From positions 1 through 39,345 of the forward strand of contig JAOPUT010000160.1 of NCBI GenBank assembly GCA_025963385.1: a stretch of 39,345 nt of DNA, written 5' to 3'. Shown here in pieces: positions 25,068 through 34,520 of this stretch. Position 1 is the first letter of the stretch. The number at the start of each line of letters is the position of its first letter. A program made the translations under genes and the position numbers. Under the pieces are notes generated by a model. That model was not told the origin of the DNA, made no database searches, and was given only the letters and a program-made list of their open reading frames with translations. Source of the stretch: Mycobacterium sp. GTDB lineage: Bacteria; Actinomycetota; Actinomycetes; Mycobacteriales; Mycobacteriaceae.

Positions 25068-26282
25068 ATGGACGGTGCGATCTTCGGGTTGGTTCTGGCT
25101 GCGGTGCTGGTGATCTTCGCGATCATCGTCGTCGCCAAGTCGGTGAAGGTGATACCGCAGGCGGAGGCCGCGGTCATCGAACGGCTGGGTCGGTACAGCA
25201 AGACCGTGTCGGGTCAGCTCACGCTGCTGCTGCCGTTCATCGACAAGATCCGCGCCAGGGTAGATCTGCGCGAACGGGTCGTGTCGTTCCCCCCGCAGCC
25301 GGTGATCACCGAGGACAACCTGACGGTCAACATCGACACCGTCGTGTACTTCCAGGTGACAAATCCGCAGGCCGCCGTCTACCAGATCAGCAACTACATC
25401 GTCGGCGTCGAGCAGCTGACCACCACCACACTGCGCAACGTGGTCGGCGGGATGACCCTCGAGCAGGCGCTGACCTCCCGCGACCAGATCAACGGTCAGC
25501 TCCGTGGCGTGCTCGACGAGGCCACCGGGCGATGGGGACTCCGGGTGGCGCGCGTGGAACTCCGAAGCATCGATCCGCCGCCGTCGATCCAGGACTCGAT
25601 GGAGAAGCAGATGCGCGCCGACCGTGAGAAGCGCGCGATGATCCTGACCGCAGAGGGCAGTCGCGAAGCGTCGATCAAGCAGGCAGAGGGCCAGAAGCAG
25701 GCTCAGATCCTCTCCGCCGAGGGCGCCAAGCAGGCCGCGATCTTGGCCGCCGAGGCCGACCGGCAGTCCAGAATGCTGCGCGCCCAGGGCGAGCGGGCCG
25801 CGTCCTATCTGCAGGCACAGGGTCAGGCAAAGGCCATCGAGAAGACGTTCGCGGCGATCAAGGCAGGCAGGCCCACCCCCGAGATGCTGGCCTACCAGTA
25901 CCTGCAGACGCTGCCCCTGATGGCGAAGGGTGAGGCAAACAAGGTCTGGCTGGTGCCGAGCGACTTCGGGACGGCGCTGCAGGGCTTCACCAAGATGCTC
26001 GGCGCGCCGGGGGAGGACGGCGTATTCCGCTACCAGCCGTCACCGGTGGAGGAGAACCTGCCGAAGCCGGAGGACGACTCGGCGGAGGTCGCCGGGTGGT
26101 TCGACACGAAGACCGACCCCGAGATCGCGCAGGCCGTCGCGCAGGCGGTCGCCGAGGCGCGTACCCCCGTGACGAGTGCCATCGACGCGCCACCGCAGTA
26201 CGCACCGCTGTCGCAGCAGACCCAGGACCCTGGCGAATACACGCAGCCGGTCCCCAGACACGGTGCCCCTGGGCAGCAATGA
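25068..26282 (+). CDS. SPFH/stomatin-like membrane protein (Rv1488-like)
   Basis: This 404-aa protein has one N-terminal membrane helix (about residues 4-24), an SPFH/PHB domain (AAVIERLGRYSKTVSGQLTLLLPF and the DLRERVVSFPPQPVITEDN block typical of stomatin/paraslipin), a long Ala/Glu/Gln/Arg coiled coil (about 180-265), and a conserved post-coil segment YLQTLPLMAKG. The C-terminal 80 residues are low complexity, rich in Pro, Gln and acidic residues. SPFH proteins form membrane-associated rings or scaffolds. GGGAGGA sits about 6 bases before the ATG. The NfeD gene precedes it and a DoxX-like gene overlaps its stop by three bases. Confidence 0.94.
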   Translation: MDGAIFGLVLAAVLVIFAIIVVAKSVKVIPQAEAAVIERLGRYSKTVSGQLTLLLPFIDKIRARVDLRERVVSFPPQPVITEDNLTVNIDTVVYFQVTNPQAAVYQISNYIVGVEQLTTTTLRNVVGGMTLEQALTSRDQINGQLRGVLDEATGRWGLRVARVELRSIDPPPSIQDSMEKQMRADREKRAMILTAEGSREASIKQAEGQKQAQILSAEGAKQAAILAAEADRQSRMLRAQGERAASYLQAQGQAKAIEKTFAAIKAGRPTPEMLAYQYLQTLPLMAKGEANKVWLVPSDFGTALQGFTKMLGAPGEDGVFRYQPSPVEENLPKPEDDSAEVAGWFDTKTDPEIAQAVAQAVAEARTPVTSAIDAPPQYAPLSQQTQDPGEYTQPVPRHGAPGQQ

Positions 26283-26668
26283 GTCTGCTCACCGATCGCA
26301 GGACCTACGTCGCCCTCGCGGCGATGCAGGCAGGCGACGCGATCGCGTGCGGTCTGCAGATCCCGCCCATCAGGAAGGCGCTCGACGACGTGGGCCTGGC
26401 CGAGGAACTACGGCCGGTGTTACCGATCGTGAAGGGGGCTGCCTCGCTCGGGCTGTTGTCGGTCTACAAGTTCCCTGCGCTCGCGCGGCTGACCACGCTG
26501 ATGTGCACGGTGTACTTCGTGCTCGCCGTCGCCTTCCACGTCAAGGCCAGGGACTGGAGTCCTGGGCTGCTCGCGGCCGCCGGATTCCTCGGTCTCTACG
26601 GAGCGCTGACGGTTCAGGGCGTGCCGACGGGCTCGGCGGCATCCGGTTCGGCCGCACCACTGGGGTGA
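26279..26668 (+). CDS. DoxX-family small membrane protein
   Basis: This 129-aa protein has four hydrophobic segments and resembles the DoxX/DoxX-like family (ALAAMQAGDAIACGLQIPPIRKAL near the N terminus, LGLLSVYKFPALARLT in the middle). The assignment is by topology and general pattern. The ATG overlaps the SPFH stop (ATGA), implying coupling and a shared function with the NfeD-SPFH pair. The open frame upstream of 26279 is a shadow of the SPFH gene. The last 55 bases overlap the 3' end of the convergent TVP38 gene. Confidence 0.8.
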   Translation: MSLLTDRRTYVALAAMQAGDAIACGLQIPPIRKALDDVGLAEELRPVLPIVKGAASLGLLSVYKFPALARLTTLMCTVYFVLAVAFHVKARDWSPGLLAAAGFLGLYGALTVQGVPTGSAASGSAAPLG

Positions 26669-27354
26669 CGCCGATGGCCACGGATCTCGTAGATCAGGCC
26701 TGCGACGCCGAGACTGGCCGTGCACACCGAGATCAGGAACAGCAGCGGGCTGACGTGGCCGGTCAGTGCGTCCCCGAAGATCACGATGGCGGCGGTGCCA
26801 GGAAACAGCCCGACGATGGTGGCCAGCGTGTACGGCAGTAGGCGAATCGCCGACGCGCCCACCGCGTAGTTGAGGACCGAGAACGGCACCGCAGGGATCA
26901 TCCGCATCGACAGCACGGTCAGCCAACCCCGCTGCTCGAGCCTGGCGTTGAGCGCGTCCACCCGCGGATGTTGGACCAGCCGATTGAGCTGCCACCCGGC
27001 GGCGCGCACCGACACCAGTGCGATCACGGCGCTCACCGTGCTGGCGACCAGTGCGATGCCGACCCCAAGCGCCGGGCCGAACAGCAACCCCGCGGCCAGC
27101 GTGAACGCCGTCCTGGGGAAGGGAAACACCGTCACCACGATGTGGGCGGCGAGGAACGCCAGCGGGAACCACGGCCCCATTGACGTCGCCCAATCGCGCA
27201 GCTGTACAGCAGTCGGCAGCGGCACCAGGAGCACGAGTGCGACGAGAATCACAGCGGCGGCCGCGATGGCGGCCACGCGGCGTCGGGGAACCTGCCTGGC
27301 GGTCGCCACGACCGCGGCAATGACCCCGCGCAACGTGCTGACGACGGGCTTCAC
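26614..27354 (-). CDS. TVP38/TMEM64 (DedA/VTT) family membrane protein (Rv1491c-like)
   Basis: This 246-aa polytopic membrane protein has the VTT/SNARE-associated domain: FPFPRTAFTLAAGLLFGPALG (about residues 81-101), a re-entrant region with RMIPAVPFSVLNYAVGAS, and ATIVGLFPGTAAIVIFGD. It has about six hydrophobic segments. Family members are implicated in lipid scrambling or membrane homeostasis. A TTG at 27363 opens the frame, but TACCCT on the same strand at 27363-27368 lies 8 bases before GTG 27354, so a leaderless start at 27354 is preferred. Position matches Rv1491c, upstream of and divergent from mutA. Confidence 0.88.
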   Translation of the reverse strand: MKPVVSTLRGVIAAVVATARQVPRRRVAAIAAAAVILVALVLLVPLPTAVQLRDWATSMGPWFPLAFLAAHIVVTVFPFPRTAFTLAAGLLFGPALGVGIALVASTVSAVIALVSVRAAGWQLNRLVQHPRVDALNARLEQRGWLTVLSMRMIPAVPFSVLNYAVGASAIRLLPYTLATIVGLFPGTAAIVIFGDALTGHVSPLLFLISVCTASLGVAGLIYEIRGHRRHPSGAAEPDAAEPVGTP

Positions 27355-27362
27355 GATTTTCA

Positions 27363-27368
27363 AGGGTA
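27363..27368 (-). promoter_or_regulatory. Candidate -10 for the TVP38-type gene
   Basis: TACCCT on the minus strand lies 8 bases before GTG 27354, a leaderless arrangement. It overlaps the alternative TTG start at 27363, which argues against that start. Confidence 0.45.
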
Positions 27369-27446
27369 CGTGCCGTTCGCCGATGCCTCCCGCCGACGAG
27401 GCCGCGAGACGGCAGCCCGCGCGGATGTCACGTGATCCCGATCATT

Positions 27447-27452
27447 TAGCCT
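27447..27452 (+). promoter_or_regulatory. Candidate -10 of the mutA-mutB-meaB operon
   Basis: TAGCCT fits TANNNT. Transcription would start near 27459-27462, giving a leader of about 38 bases with an AGGGAG ribosome-binding site (27486-27491) before GTG 27498; a leaderless start at GTG 27462 is the alternative. No cobalamin riboswitch fits in this short leader. Confidence 0.45.
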
Positions 27453-27497
27453 GATGGGCGGGTGGTTCGTCACACGCGCGACAACAGGGAGATGCCG

Positions 27498-29387
27498 GTG
27501 TCCGTACAGGGGTCCAGTGCCAACGTCGGCACGATGGAATCCGACCTCGAAGCCTGGCGCGCCGCAGTGGCAGGCGTGCTGGCGAAGAGCAGCCGCAAGG
27601 ACCCCGCCGACCTGGGTACCGAACCCGAGCGGCTTCTCGACTCGCCGACCTACGAGGGCTTCCCGGTGCGCCCGCTCTACACCGGTCTCGACGCATCGCC
27701 AGAGCCGTCGCTGCCCGGACAGTGGCCGTTCGCGCGCGGTGGTGACGCGCTGCGCGACGTCAGGTCGGGCTGGAAGGTCGCCGAGTCGTTCCCGCTGACC
27801 GGGCAAACCGCCGTCTCCGACGGCAACGACCACACCGCCGTCTCCGACGGCAACAACGAGGTCCTCGCCGCTCTCTCCGACGGCGTCAGCGCCCTGGTGC
27901 TGCGGGTCGGCGCTGGGGGTGCCTCGACCGACGACCTTGACCGGCTGCTCGAGGGCGTCTTCCTCGAGTTGGTTCCCGTGCTCGTCGACGCGGGTGCGGA
28001 GTACGGCGCCGCGGCCGACGCCCTGCTGGCGCTGGTTCAGGACTTCGACGACGACAAGCGGCGCAGGCTGTCCGTCGACCTTGGCGCGGATCCACTGACC
28101 GCGGCGCTCACCGGCCGGGCGGCGCCGACGATCGAGGAGGTCGTCGAGACCGCAGCCAGGACCGTCGGATACGGCGGCGGCGTGCGTGCGGTGACCGTCG
28201 ACGGGTCAACCTTTCACGATCTCGGCGCCAGCGCCGCGTGGGAGCTCGCAGGCGCGGTCGCGGCCGGAGTGGACTACCTGCGACTGCTCGCTGACGGCGG
28301 CGTCGCAGTGCCGGATGCGTTGCGCCAGATCGCGTTCCGCTTCGCTGCCGACGACGACCAGTTCATGACGATCGCCAAACTGCGGGCGGCCCGCCAACTC
28401 TGGGCCAGAGTCGCCGAGGTGGTCGGGCATCCGGACGCGGGCGCGGCCACCATCCACGCCGTCACCTCGCGACCCATGATGGCGCAGCGCGACCCGTGGG
28501 TGAACATGCTGCGTACCACGCTCGGCGCGTTCGGCGCGGGTGTCGGCGGCGCGGACACCGTCCAGGTCTGCGAGTTCGACAGCGCGATCGACGGCGGGTT
28601 GCCTGGCGTGGCAAGGACTTTCGCTCGCCGTATGGCGCGCAACACGCAACTCCTGCTGTTGGAGGAGTCGCACCTCGGCCGGGTACTCGACCCCGGCGGA
28701 GGCTCTTGGTTCATCGAGGACCTGACCCGCAGACTCACCGAGCAGGCCTGGAAGCACTTCCAGGATGTCGAGGCCAGGGGCGGATTCACCGCAGCCCGCG
28801 ACCACGTCGCCGCCGAGATCGCCGAAGTTCGGAACCGACGCAGCGAGGACATCGCGCACCGAAGGACCGCCCTGACCGGGGTCAACGAATACCCGAATCT
28901 CGCCGAAGCGCCGTTGCCCGCCTCGGATTCGGACTCGCCCGTCGACAGGTACGCGGGGGCCTTCGAGGCGCTGCGCGACCGATCGGATGCCTACCTTGCG
29001 GCCAACGATGCGCGCCCGAGGGCGCTGCTGCTGCCGGTGGGACCGCTCGCCGAGCACAACGTCCGCACCACCTTCGCGGCCAACCTGCTGGCCTCCGGTG
29101 GAGTCGAGACGGTGAATCCGGGCACCGTGGATGCGGAGGGTGTCGCCCGCGTGGTGTCGGAGGCAGGCAGTCCGGTCGCCGCGGTCATCTGCGGAACCGA
29201 CGCGCGGTACGCCGAAGAGGTCTCCGGCGTGGTGGAAGCCGCTCGCGCAGCCGGTGTTTCACACGTCTACCTCGCGGGACCGGAGAAGGCGGTCGCGGAT
29301 GCCGCGAACAAGCCCGACGAATACCTGACCGCCAAGATCGACGCCATCGCGGCGCTCTCCACCCTGCTCGATCGATTGGGGGCCTGA
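27498..29387 (+). CDS. mutA: Methylmalonyl-CoA mutase small (beta) subunit MutA
   Basis: This 629-aa subunit of adenosylcobalamin-dependent methylmalonyl-CoA mutase has the TIM-barrel domain ([50 protein letters not shown]) and a C-terminal flavodoxin-like domain that lacks the DxHxxG cobalamin motif, as expected for the non-catalytic subunit. The GTG at 27498 is chosen: AGGGAG lies 6 bases upstream and the protein then begins VSV, like the M. tuberculosis MutA start. A 9-residue in-frame repeat (TAVSDGN) occurs near residues 104-119. mutB begins one base after the stop. Confidence 0.95.
   Translation: MSVQGSSANVGTMESDLEAWRAAVAGVLAKSSRKDPADLGTEPERLLDSPTYEGFPVRPLYTGLDASPEPSLPGQWPFARGGDALRDVRSGWKVAESFPLTGQTAVSDGNDHTAVSDGNNEVLAALSDGVSALVLRVGAGGASTDDLDRLLEGVFLELVPVLVDAGAEYGAAADALLALVQDFDDDKRRRLSVDLGADPLTAALTGRAAPTIEEVVETAARTVGYGGGVRAVTVDGSTFHDLGASAAWELAGAVAAGVDYLRLLADGGVAVPDALRQIAFRFAADDDQFMTIAKLRAARQLWARVAEVVGHPDAGAATIHAVTSRPMMAQRDPWVNMLRTTLGAFGAGVGGADTVQVCEFDSAIDGGLPGVARTFARRMARNTQLLLLEESHLGRVLDPGGGSWFIEDLTRRLTEQAWKHFQDVEARGGFTAARDHVAAEIAEVRNRRSEDIAHRRTALTGVNEYPNLAEAPLPASDSDSPVDRYAGAFEALRDRSDAYLAANDARPRALLLPVGPLAEHNVRTTFAANLLASGGVETVNPGTVDAEGVARVVSEAGSPVAAVICGTDARYAEEVSGVVEAARAAGVSHVYLAGPEKAVADAANKPDEYLTAKIDAIAALSTLLDRLGA
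27807..27854 (+). repeat. Tandem 27-bp repeat inside mutA
   Basis: A 21-base unit (27807-27827) is repeated exactly at 27834-27854, a period of 27 bases or 9 residues. It encodes TAVSDGN twice. It lies in a region that is shorter in M. tuberculosis MutA as I remember it, before the conserved VLAAL(S/G)xGVSAL block. Confidence 0.85.
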
Positions 29388-29388
29388 C

Positions 29389-31674
29389 ATGACTGCATCT
29401 GATGTCGCCGCAGGCGCGGCTCCGGAGGTAACCCCCCGGAACATCGCCAGCTTCGCCGACGTCCCTTTACACGGTGACACGGTCGGTGCGCCCGCCACCG
29501 AGTCCGCCGTTACCGAGCACGTGGCGGCCGCCGCTGCCGCCCACGGCTACACGGCAGAGCAGCTCGACTGGGTCACCCCCGAGGGCATCGACGTCAAACC
29601 CGTCTACGTCGCCGCCGACCGTGACTCGGCCGTGGCGGCAGGGTATCCACTGGACACCTTCCCTGGTGCGCCACCGTTCGTCCGCGGCCCGTACCCCACG
29701 ATGTACGTGAACCAGCCGTGGACCATCCGGCAGTACGCGGGCTTCTCCACCGCGGCGGAGTCCAACGCGTTCTATCGCCGCAACCTGGCCGCCGGGCAGA
29801 AGGGACTGTCGGTCGCGTTCGACCTGGCGACCCACCGCGGCTACGACTCGGACCATCCACGCGTGGCGGGTGACGTCGGAATGGCCGGTGTCGCCATCGA
29901 TTCCATCCTTGACATGCGGCAGCTGTTCGACGGTATCGACCTGTCGACGGTCTCGGTGTCGATGACCATGAACGGCGCCGTGCTGCCGATCCTGGCGCTC
30001 TACGTCGCGGCCGCCGAGGAACAGGGCGTGCCGCCGGAGAAACTGGCGGGGACCATCCAGAACGACATCCTCAAGGAGTTCATGGTCCGCAACACCTACA
30101 TCTATCCGCCGAAGGCGTCGATGCGGATCATCTCCGACATCTTTGGATACACCAGCGTCAAGATGCCGAAGTACAACTCCATCTCGATCTCCGGATACCA
30201 CATCCAGGAGGCCGGTGCGACAGCCGATCTGGAGCTCGCGTACACGCTCGCCGATGGAGTCGAGTACATCAAGGCCGGCCTCGACGCCGGTCTGTCGATC
30301 GACAAGTTCGCGCCGCGACTGTCGTTCTTCTGGGGCATCGGCATGAACTTCTTCATGGAGGTGGCCAAGCTGCGGGCGGGCCGCCTGCTGTGGAGCGAGC
30401 TGGTCGCGCAGTTCGATCCCAAGAACGACAAGTCGCTGTCACTGCGGACCCATTCGCAGACCTCAGGCTGGTCGCTGACGGCCCAGGACCCGTTCAACAA
30501 CGTGGCCCGCACGTGCATCGAGGCGATGGCCGCCACCCAGGGGCACACTCAGTCACTGCACACCAACGCACTCGACGAGGCCCTTGCGCTGCCCACCGAT
30601 TTCTCGGCGCGCATCGCCCGCAATACCCAGCTGCTGCTGCAGCAGGAGTCCGGGACCACTCGGCCCATCGACCCCTGGGGTGGCTCGTACTACGTGGAGT
30701 GGCTGACGCATCAGCTCGCCGAGAAGGCCCGCGCGCACATCGCTGAGGTCGCCGAGCACGGGGGCATGGCGCAGGCGATCAGCGAGGGCATCCCGAAGCT
30801 ACGCATCGAGGAGGCGGCGGCGCGCACCCAGGCACGCATCGACTCGGGTGCCCAGACCGTGATCGGCATCAACAAGTACCAGGTGGACTCCGACCAGGAG
30901 GTCGAGGTCCTCAAGGTCGAGAACAGCCGCGTACGCGGTGAGCAGATCGCCAAGCTCGAGCAGCTGCGAGCCGACCGGGACGAGGCCGCGACGCAGTCCG
31001 CACTCGCCGAATTGTCAAGGGCTGCAGCGGATTCAGGGCTGTCAGGGGCTGATGGCCTCGGCAACAACCTGCTGGCGCTTGCCATCGATGCCGCACGCGC
31101 GAAGGCGACGGTGGGGGAGATCTCCGACGCGCTGGAGAAGGTCTACGGTCGTCACCAGGCCGAGATCCGCACCATCGCGGGGGTTTACCGAGACGAGGTG
31201 GGCAAGGTCAGCAACGTTACGGCGGCCACCGAACTGGTCGAGAAGTTCGCCGAGGCCGACGGCCGCAGGCCCCGCATCCTGGTCGCCAAGATGGGACAGG
31301 ACGGGCACGACCGCGGCCAGAAGGTGATCGCGACGGCCTTCGCCGACATCGGCTTCGACGTCGACGTGGGCTCGCTGTTCTCGACCCCCGACGAGGTGGC
31401 CCGCCAGGCCGCCGACAACGACGTCCACGTCGTGGGGGTCTCGTCGCTCGCCGCCGGGCACCTCACGTTGGTGCCCGCACTCCGCGATGCGCTCGCCGAG
31501 GCGGGCAGGCCGGACATCATGATCGTGGTCGGCGGGGTGATTCCTCCCGGCGACTTCGATGAGCTGTACGCGGCGGGCGCCACCGCGATCTTCCCTCCGG
31601 GCACGGTCATCGCCGACGCCGCGATCGGCCTGCTCGAGAAGTTGGCCGAGCGGCAGGGTTACACGCTGAGCTAA
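29389..31674 (+). CDS. mutB: Methylmalonyl-CoA mutase large (alpha) subunit MutB
   Basis: This 761-aa catalytic subunit rearranges (R)-methylmalonyl-CoA and succinyl-CoA. The TIM barrel carries [38 protein letters not shown] and the [23 protein letters not shown] segment of the active site. The C-terminal cobalamin-binding domain has D638-G-H640-D-R-G643, the DxHxxG motif whose His ligates cobalt, followed by [14 protein letters not shown] and [11 protein letters not shown]. The ATG is one base after mutA, and meaB starts directly at the stop. It supplies or drains methylmalonyl-CoA, the extender unit for methyl-branched lipids. Confidence 0.97.
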   Translation: MTASDVAAGAAPEVTPRNIASFADVPLHGDTVGAPATESAVTEHVAAAAAAHGYTAEQLDWVTPEGIDVKPVYVAADRDSAVAAGYPLDTFPGAPPFVRGPYPTMYVNQPWTIRQYAGFSTAAESNAFYRRNLAAGQKGLSVAFDLATHRGYDSDHPRVAGDVGMAGVAIDSILDMRQLFDGIDLSTVSVSMTMNGAVLPILALYVAAAEEQGVPPEKLAGTIQNDILKEFMVRNTYIYPPKASMRIISDIFGYTSVKMPKYNSISISGYHIQEAGATADLELAYTLADGVEYIKAGLDAGLSIDKFAPRLSFFWGIGMNFFMEVAKLRAGRLLWSELVAQFDPKNDKSLSLRTHSQTSGWSLTAQDPFNNVARTCIEAMAATQGHTQSLHTNALDEALALPTDFSARIARNTQLLLQQESGTTRPIDPWGGSYYVEWLTHQLAEKARAHIAEVAEHGGMAQAISEGIPKLRIEEAAARTQARIDSGAQTVIGINKYQVDSDQEVEVLKVENSRVRGEQIAKLEQLRADRDEAATQSALAELSRAAADSGLSGADGLGNNLLALAIDAARAKATVGEISDALEKVYGRHQAEIRTIAGVYRDEVGKVSNVTAATELVEKFAEADGRRPRILVAKMGQDGHDRGQKVIATAFADIGFDVDVGSLFSTPDEVARQAADNDVHVVGVSSLAAGHLTLVPALRDALAEAGRPDIMIVVGGVIPPGDFDELYAAGATAIFPPGTVIADAAIGLLEKLAERQGYTLS

Positions 31675-32739
31675 ATGGACCCCACGGAGGGTAGGAGCGA
31701 AGCGACCGGGGATGTGGTCTCCGAGGGCAGGGGCGAAGCGACCGGGGATGTGGTCTCCGAGCTCGCCAAGGCCGTTCGCAGCGGGGACCGGTCGGCGCTA
31801 GCCAGGGCGATCACCCTCGTCGAGTCGACGAGGGCCGACCACCGGGAGAGCGCGCAGCGCCTGCTGATGGAGCTCGTGCCCGATGCGGGCAGCGCGATGC
31901 ACGTCGGCATCACCGGGGTGCCCGGGGTGGGGAAGTCGACGGCCATCGAAGCGCTCGGCATATATCTCATCGAGCAAGGGCACCGGGTCGCGGTGCTCGC
32001 TGTCGACCCGTCGTCGACCAGGACCGGTGGCTCGATCCTCGGCGACAAGACGCGGATGTCCCGGCTCGCCGTCCATCCCGATGCGTACATCCGGCCGTCG
32101 CCGACATCGGGCACGTTGGGCGGTGTCGCCAAGACCACCAGGGAGACGATCGTCCTGCTGGAGGCCGCCGGGTACGACGTCGTCCTGGTGGAGACCGTGG
32201 GTGTCGGTCAGTCGGAGGTGACGGTCGCGAACATGGTGGACACCTTCGTATTCCTGACGCTGGCACGTACGGGTGACCAGTTGCAGGGCATCAAGAAGGG
32301 CGTCCTCGAACTCGCCGACGTCGTCGTGGTGAACAAGGCCGACGGGCCGCACGCGACCGAGGCCAAGGCCGCCGCGCGTGAACTCGCCGCCGCGCTTCGG
32401 CTGCTCTACCCACGCGATACCCTTTGGCGCCCACCAGTTTTGACGATGAGCGCCTTGGAGGGCACCGGCTTGTCCGAGTTGTGGGCGACGGTGCTGAAGC
32501 ATCGTCAGGTGCTCACCGACGCGGGTCGGTTCGACGCGCGACGCCGCACCCAACAGGTCGAGTGGATGTGGTCGATGGTGCGTGATGCCGTGCTGGACCG
32601 GGTGATGTCCAACGACGCGGTGCGGGCCAATCGCCAGGATCTGGAGCGGCGAGTCCGCGACGGTGAGATCACGCCCGCGCTGGCTGCGCAGGACATCCTC
32701 GACATGGTCCATCGACCCGCGGACGAGACCCAAGGATGA
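31675..32739 (+). CDS. meaB: MeaB, G3E-type GTPase chaperone of methylmalonyl-CoA mutase
   Basis: This 354-aa MeaB/ArgK family GTPase protects the mutase and gates its cofactor. Walker A is GVPGVGKST (81-89). LAVDPSSTRTGGSILGDKTRM, the ETVGVGQSE switch and VVNKAD (guanine specificity) are all present, and the C-terminal dimerisation arm follows. It starts at ATG abutting the mutB stop (TAAATG). Residues 5-29 consist of a 12-residue tandem repeat (GRSEATGDVVSE, then GRGEATGDVVSE) not known from the family, placed before the first conserved helix. M. tuberculosis has a toxin-antitoxin pair between mutB and the homologue Rv1496; here there is none. Confidence 0.94.
   Translation: MDPTEGRSEATGDVVSEGRGEATGDVVSELAKAVRSGDRSALARAITLVESTRADHRESAQRLLMELVPDAGSAMHVGITGVPGVGKSTAIEALGIYLIEQGHRVAVLAVDPSSTRTGGSILGDKTRMSRLAVHPDAYIRPSPTSGTLGGVAKTTRETIVLLEAAGYDVVLVETVGVGQSEVTVANMVDTFVFLTLARTGDQLQGIKKGVLELADVVVVNKADGPHATEAKAAARELAAALRLLYPRDTLWRPPVLTMSALEGTGLSELWATVLKHRQVLTDAGRFDARRRTQQVEWMWSMVRDAVLDRVMSNDAVRANRQDLERRVRDGEITPALAAQDILDMVHRPADETQG
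31697..31761 (+). repeat. Tandem 36-bp repeat at the start of meaB
   Basis: A 29-base unit (31697-31725) is repeated exactly at 31733-31761, with the linking bases nearly the same, giving a 36-base, 12-residue period. The unit includes GAGCGAAGCGACCGG-like sequence resembling short interspersed motifs I recall in mycobacteria and other actinobacteria. Confidence 0.85.
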
Positions 32740-33147
32740 CCGCTGGGACGTGACGGACGGCGTCGTCGGCGGGGGCCTCGCCGGTGCGATCGTGCTTACT
32801 GGAGGGTTCGGTGGCAATGCCTCGATCGACGGGACGCCGGTCGGCGAGGACCGTCTCCCGTCACCGGCCGAGGAGTGGACGGAAGAGTCGACGGCCGTAA
32901 TTGCGCGGACGCGGAGTGCGATGGCGGTGAGCCGGCGAAGGTCATCGTGAGGTAGGCAGGCATGCTGACCGCCGTGGATGGCACCAAGCGCGAGTTACCG
33001 CGACCGTGACGGCTGTCAACGGGGACATCGGGCGTCGACTGCGGGTTCGACGACCAGCCGTAGCAGGTGGAGGGGACCCCGCTGTTTCGCTAACGGATCG
33101 GTAAACCTCGGAAAAATTGCCGGGGGTGCAGGTAAATTGTTCGTATT
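32740..33147. other. 408-bp stretch with no convincing gene
   Basis: Short open frames exist (for example 32663-32950 on +, 32796-32987 on -), but none has a ribosome-binding site or recognisable protein content. It could hold remnants of a decayed gene; I see nothing I can name. The last 40 bases are AT-richer and contain the candidate lipL promoter. Confidence 0.5.
33133..33138 (+). promoter_or_regulatory. Candidate -10 for lipL
   Basis: TAAATT fits TANNNT and lies 9 bases before GTG 33148, in a short AT-rich island. No ribosome-binding site precedes the GTG, so a leaderless or nearly leaderless message is likely. Confidence 0.45.
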
Positions 33148-34440
33148 GTGACCCATGCCATTCGCGGGGAGCGCAGCGTAGCGCTCGTTCCGAGTGCCGA
33201 CGTCTCGGCACCGGTGCGCGGTGTGCGCGGCGAGGCGGACCCCAACTTCGCGTGCGCCGTGCGCGCGTTCTCGCAACTGTTCCCGGGACGCCGCTTCGGT
33301 GGCGGCGCACTGTGCGTATACCTCGACGGCCAACCCGTGGTCGACGTCTGGACCGGTTGGGCGGACCGCAGGGGCACCCGGCCGTGGAACGCCGACACCG
33401 GCGCAATGGTCTTCTCGGCGACGAAGGGTATGGCCTCCACCGTCATCCACCGCCTCGCGGACCGCGGACTGATCGACTACGACACCCCCGTCGCGCACTA
33501 CTGGCCCGACTTCGGCGCCAACGGCAAGGCGGAGGTCACCGTACGGGATCTGATGCGCCATCGCGCCGGGTTGTCCCAGCTCAACGGCGCCAGCCGAGCT
33601 GATCTCATGGACCACCTGCGCATGGAGGAGCGGATGGCCGCGGCTCCGATGGGCTGGCTGAAGGGCAGGCCCGCGTACCACGCGCTGACCTACGGCTGGC
33701 TGATGTCGGGCCTGGCGCGCGCGGTCACCGGCCGCGGCATGCGGGAGCTGTTCCGGACGGAGCTCGCCGAACCGCTGGACGTCGACGGCATCCACCTCGG
33801 CAGGCCACCGGCCGACGCCCCCACGCAGCCAGCGCGAATCATCGGTCCGCAGAGCAGGATTCAGAACCCGATCTTCAACAGAGTCGCGCCCAGGATTGCG
33901 GCGTTGCCGTTCTCGGGCGGTTTCGGGTCGATGTACTTCCCGGGCATGAAGTCGACTGTGCAGGGAGACATTTCGCTCCTCGACGCCGAACTGCCTGCAG
34001 CCAATGGCGTGGCCACCGCCAGGGCGCTGGCCCGCATGTACGGCGCCATCGCCAACGGGGGCCGCATCGACGGCACTCAGTTCCTGTCTGCCGAACTCGT
34101 CGCCAAGCTCAGCGGTCCGCCCAGCCTGCACCCCGACGGCGCCCTCTTCATGCCGTTGTCGTTCCACCTCGGCTACCACGGCTTGCCGCTGGGGGGAATC
34201 CTGCCCGGCTACGGTCACGTCGGCCTCGGCGGCTCGCTGGGCTGGGCCGATCCTGACAACGGGCTGGCCTTCGGATTCGTCCACAACCGTCTCCTGACGC
34301 CCTTCGTGGTGAGCGATCAGGCTGGGTTCGTCGCGACCGCGGCGTTGATCAGACGGGGTGTGTCACTGGCTCGAAAGCATGGGTTCAGGGCGGTCACCAA
34401 GCTCGGTGCGCCTTTCTCCGGGCTCTCCACGGCGGTCTGA
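33148..34440 (+). CDS. lipL: LipL-like serine esterase / beta-lactamase family protein
   Basis: This 430-aa protein has the class C beta-lactamase fold used by family VIII esterases. The catalytic S-x-x-K is S90-A-T-K93 in FSATKGM, the tyrosine motif is Y177-HALT-Y182, and a Gly-rich strand (HVGLGGSLGW) lies near the C terminus at the KTG-like position. No clear signal peptide is seen. Order after meaB matches lipL (Rv1497) in M. tuberculosis, which is reported to have esterase and weak beta-lactamase activity; the substrate here is inferred. GTG 33148 gives a short variable N terminus before the conserved FACAVRAFSQLFP segment. Confidence 0.88.
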   Translation: MTHAIRGERSVALVPSADVSAPVRGVRGEADPNFACAVRAFSQLFPGRRFGGGALCVYLDGQPVVDVWTGWADRRGTRPWNADTGAMVFSATKGMASTVIHRLADRGLIDYDTPVAHYWPDFGANGKAEVTVRDLMRHRAGLSQLNGASRADLMDHLRMEERMAAAPMGWLKGRPAYHALTYGWLMSGLARAVTGRGMRELFRTELAEPLDVDGIHLGRPPADAPTQPARIIGPQSRIQNPIFNRVAPRIAALPFSGGFGSMYFPGMKSTVQGDISLLDAELPAANGVATARALARMYGAIANGGRIDGTQFLSAELVAKLSGPPSLHPDGALFMPLSFHLGYHGLPLGGILPGYGHVGLGGSLGWADPDNGLAFGFVHNRLLTPFVVSDQAGFVATAALIRRGVSLARKHGFRAVTKLGAPFSGLSTAV

Positions 34441-34502
34441 CGCTGCCGCTGCGCAGTTTTGTTCACTAATTTTCGCCGGGGCTGCGAGTTCGCCTCAGAG
34501 CC

Positions 34503-34520
34503 GGACAACGCGTGTTGTCC
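34503..34520. terminator. Hairpin 63 bases after lipL, possible terminator
   Basis: GGACAAC-GCGT-GTTGTCC is a perfect 7-base stem with a 4-base loop. There is no T-run after it, but mycobacterial terminators often lack one. It could instead be an operator. Confidence 0.4.

Noticed and set aside
27364..27497. Cobalamin riboswitch before mutA
   Set aside because: The possible leader is under 40 bases and lacks the B12-box; far too short for this riboswitch class.
32663..32950. 95-codon frame running from the meaB end into the gap
   Set aside because: It begins inside meaB, has no ribosome-binding site and no recognisable content.
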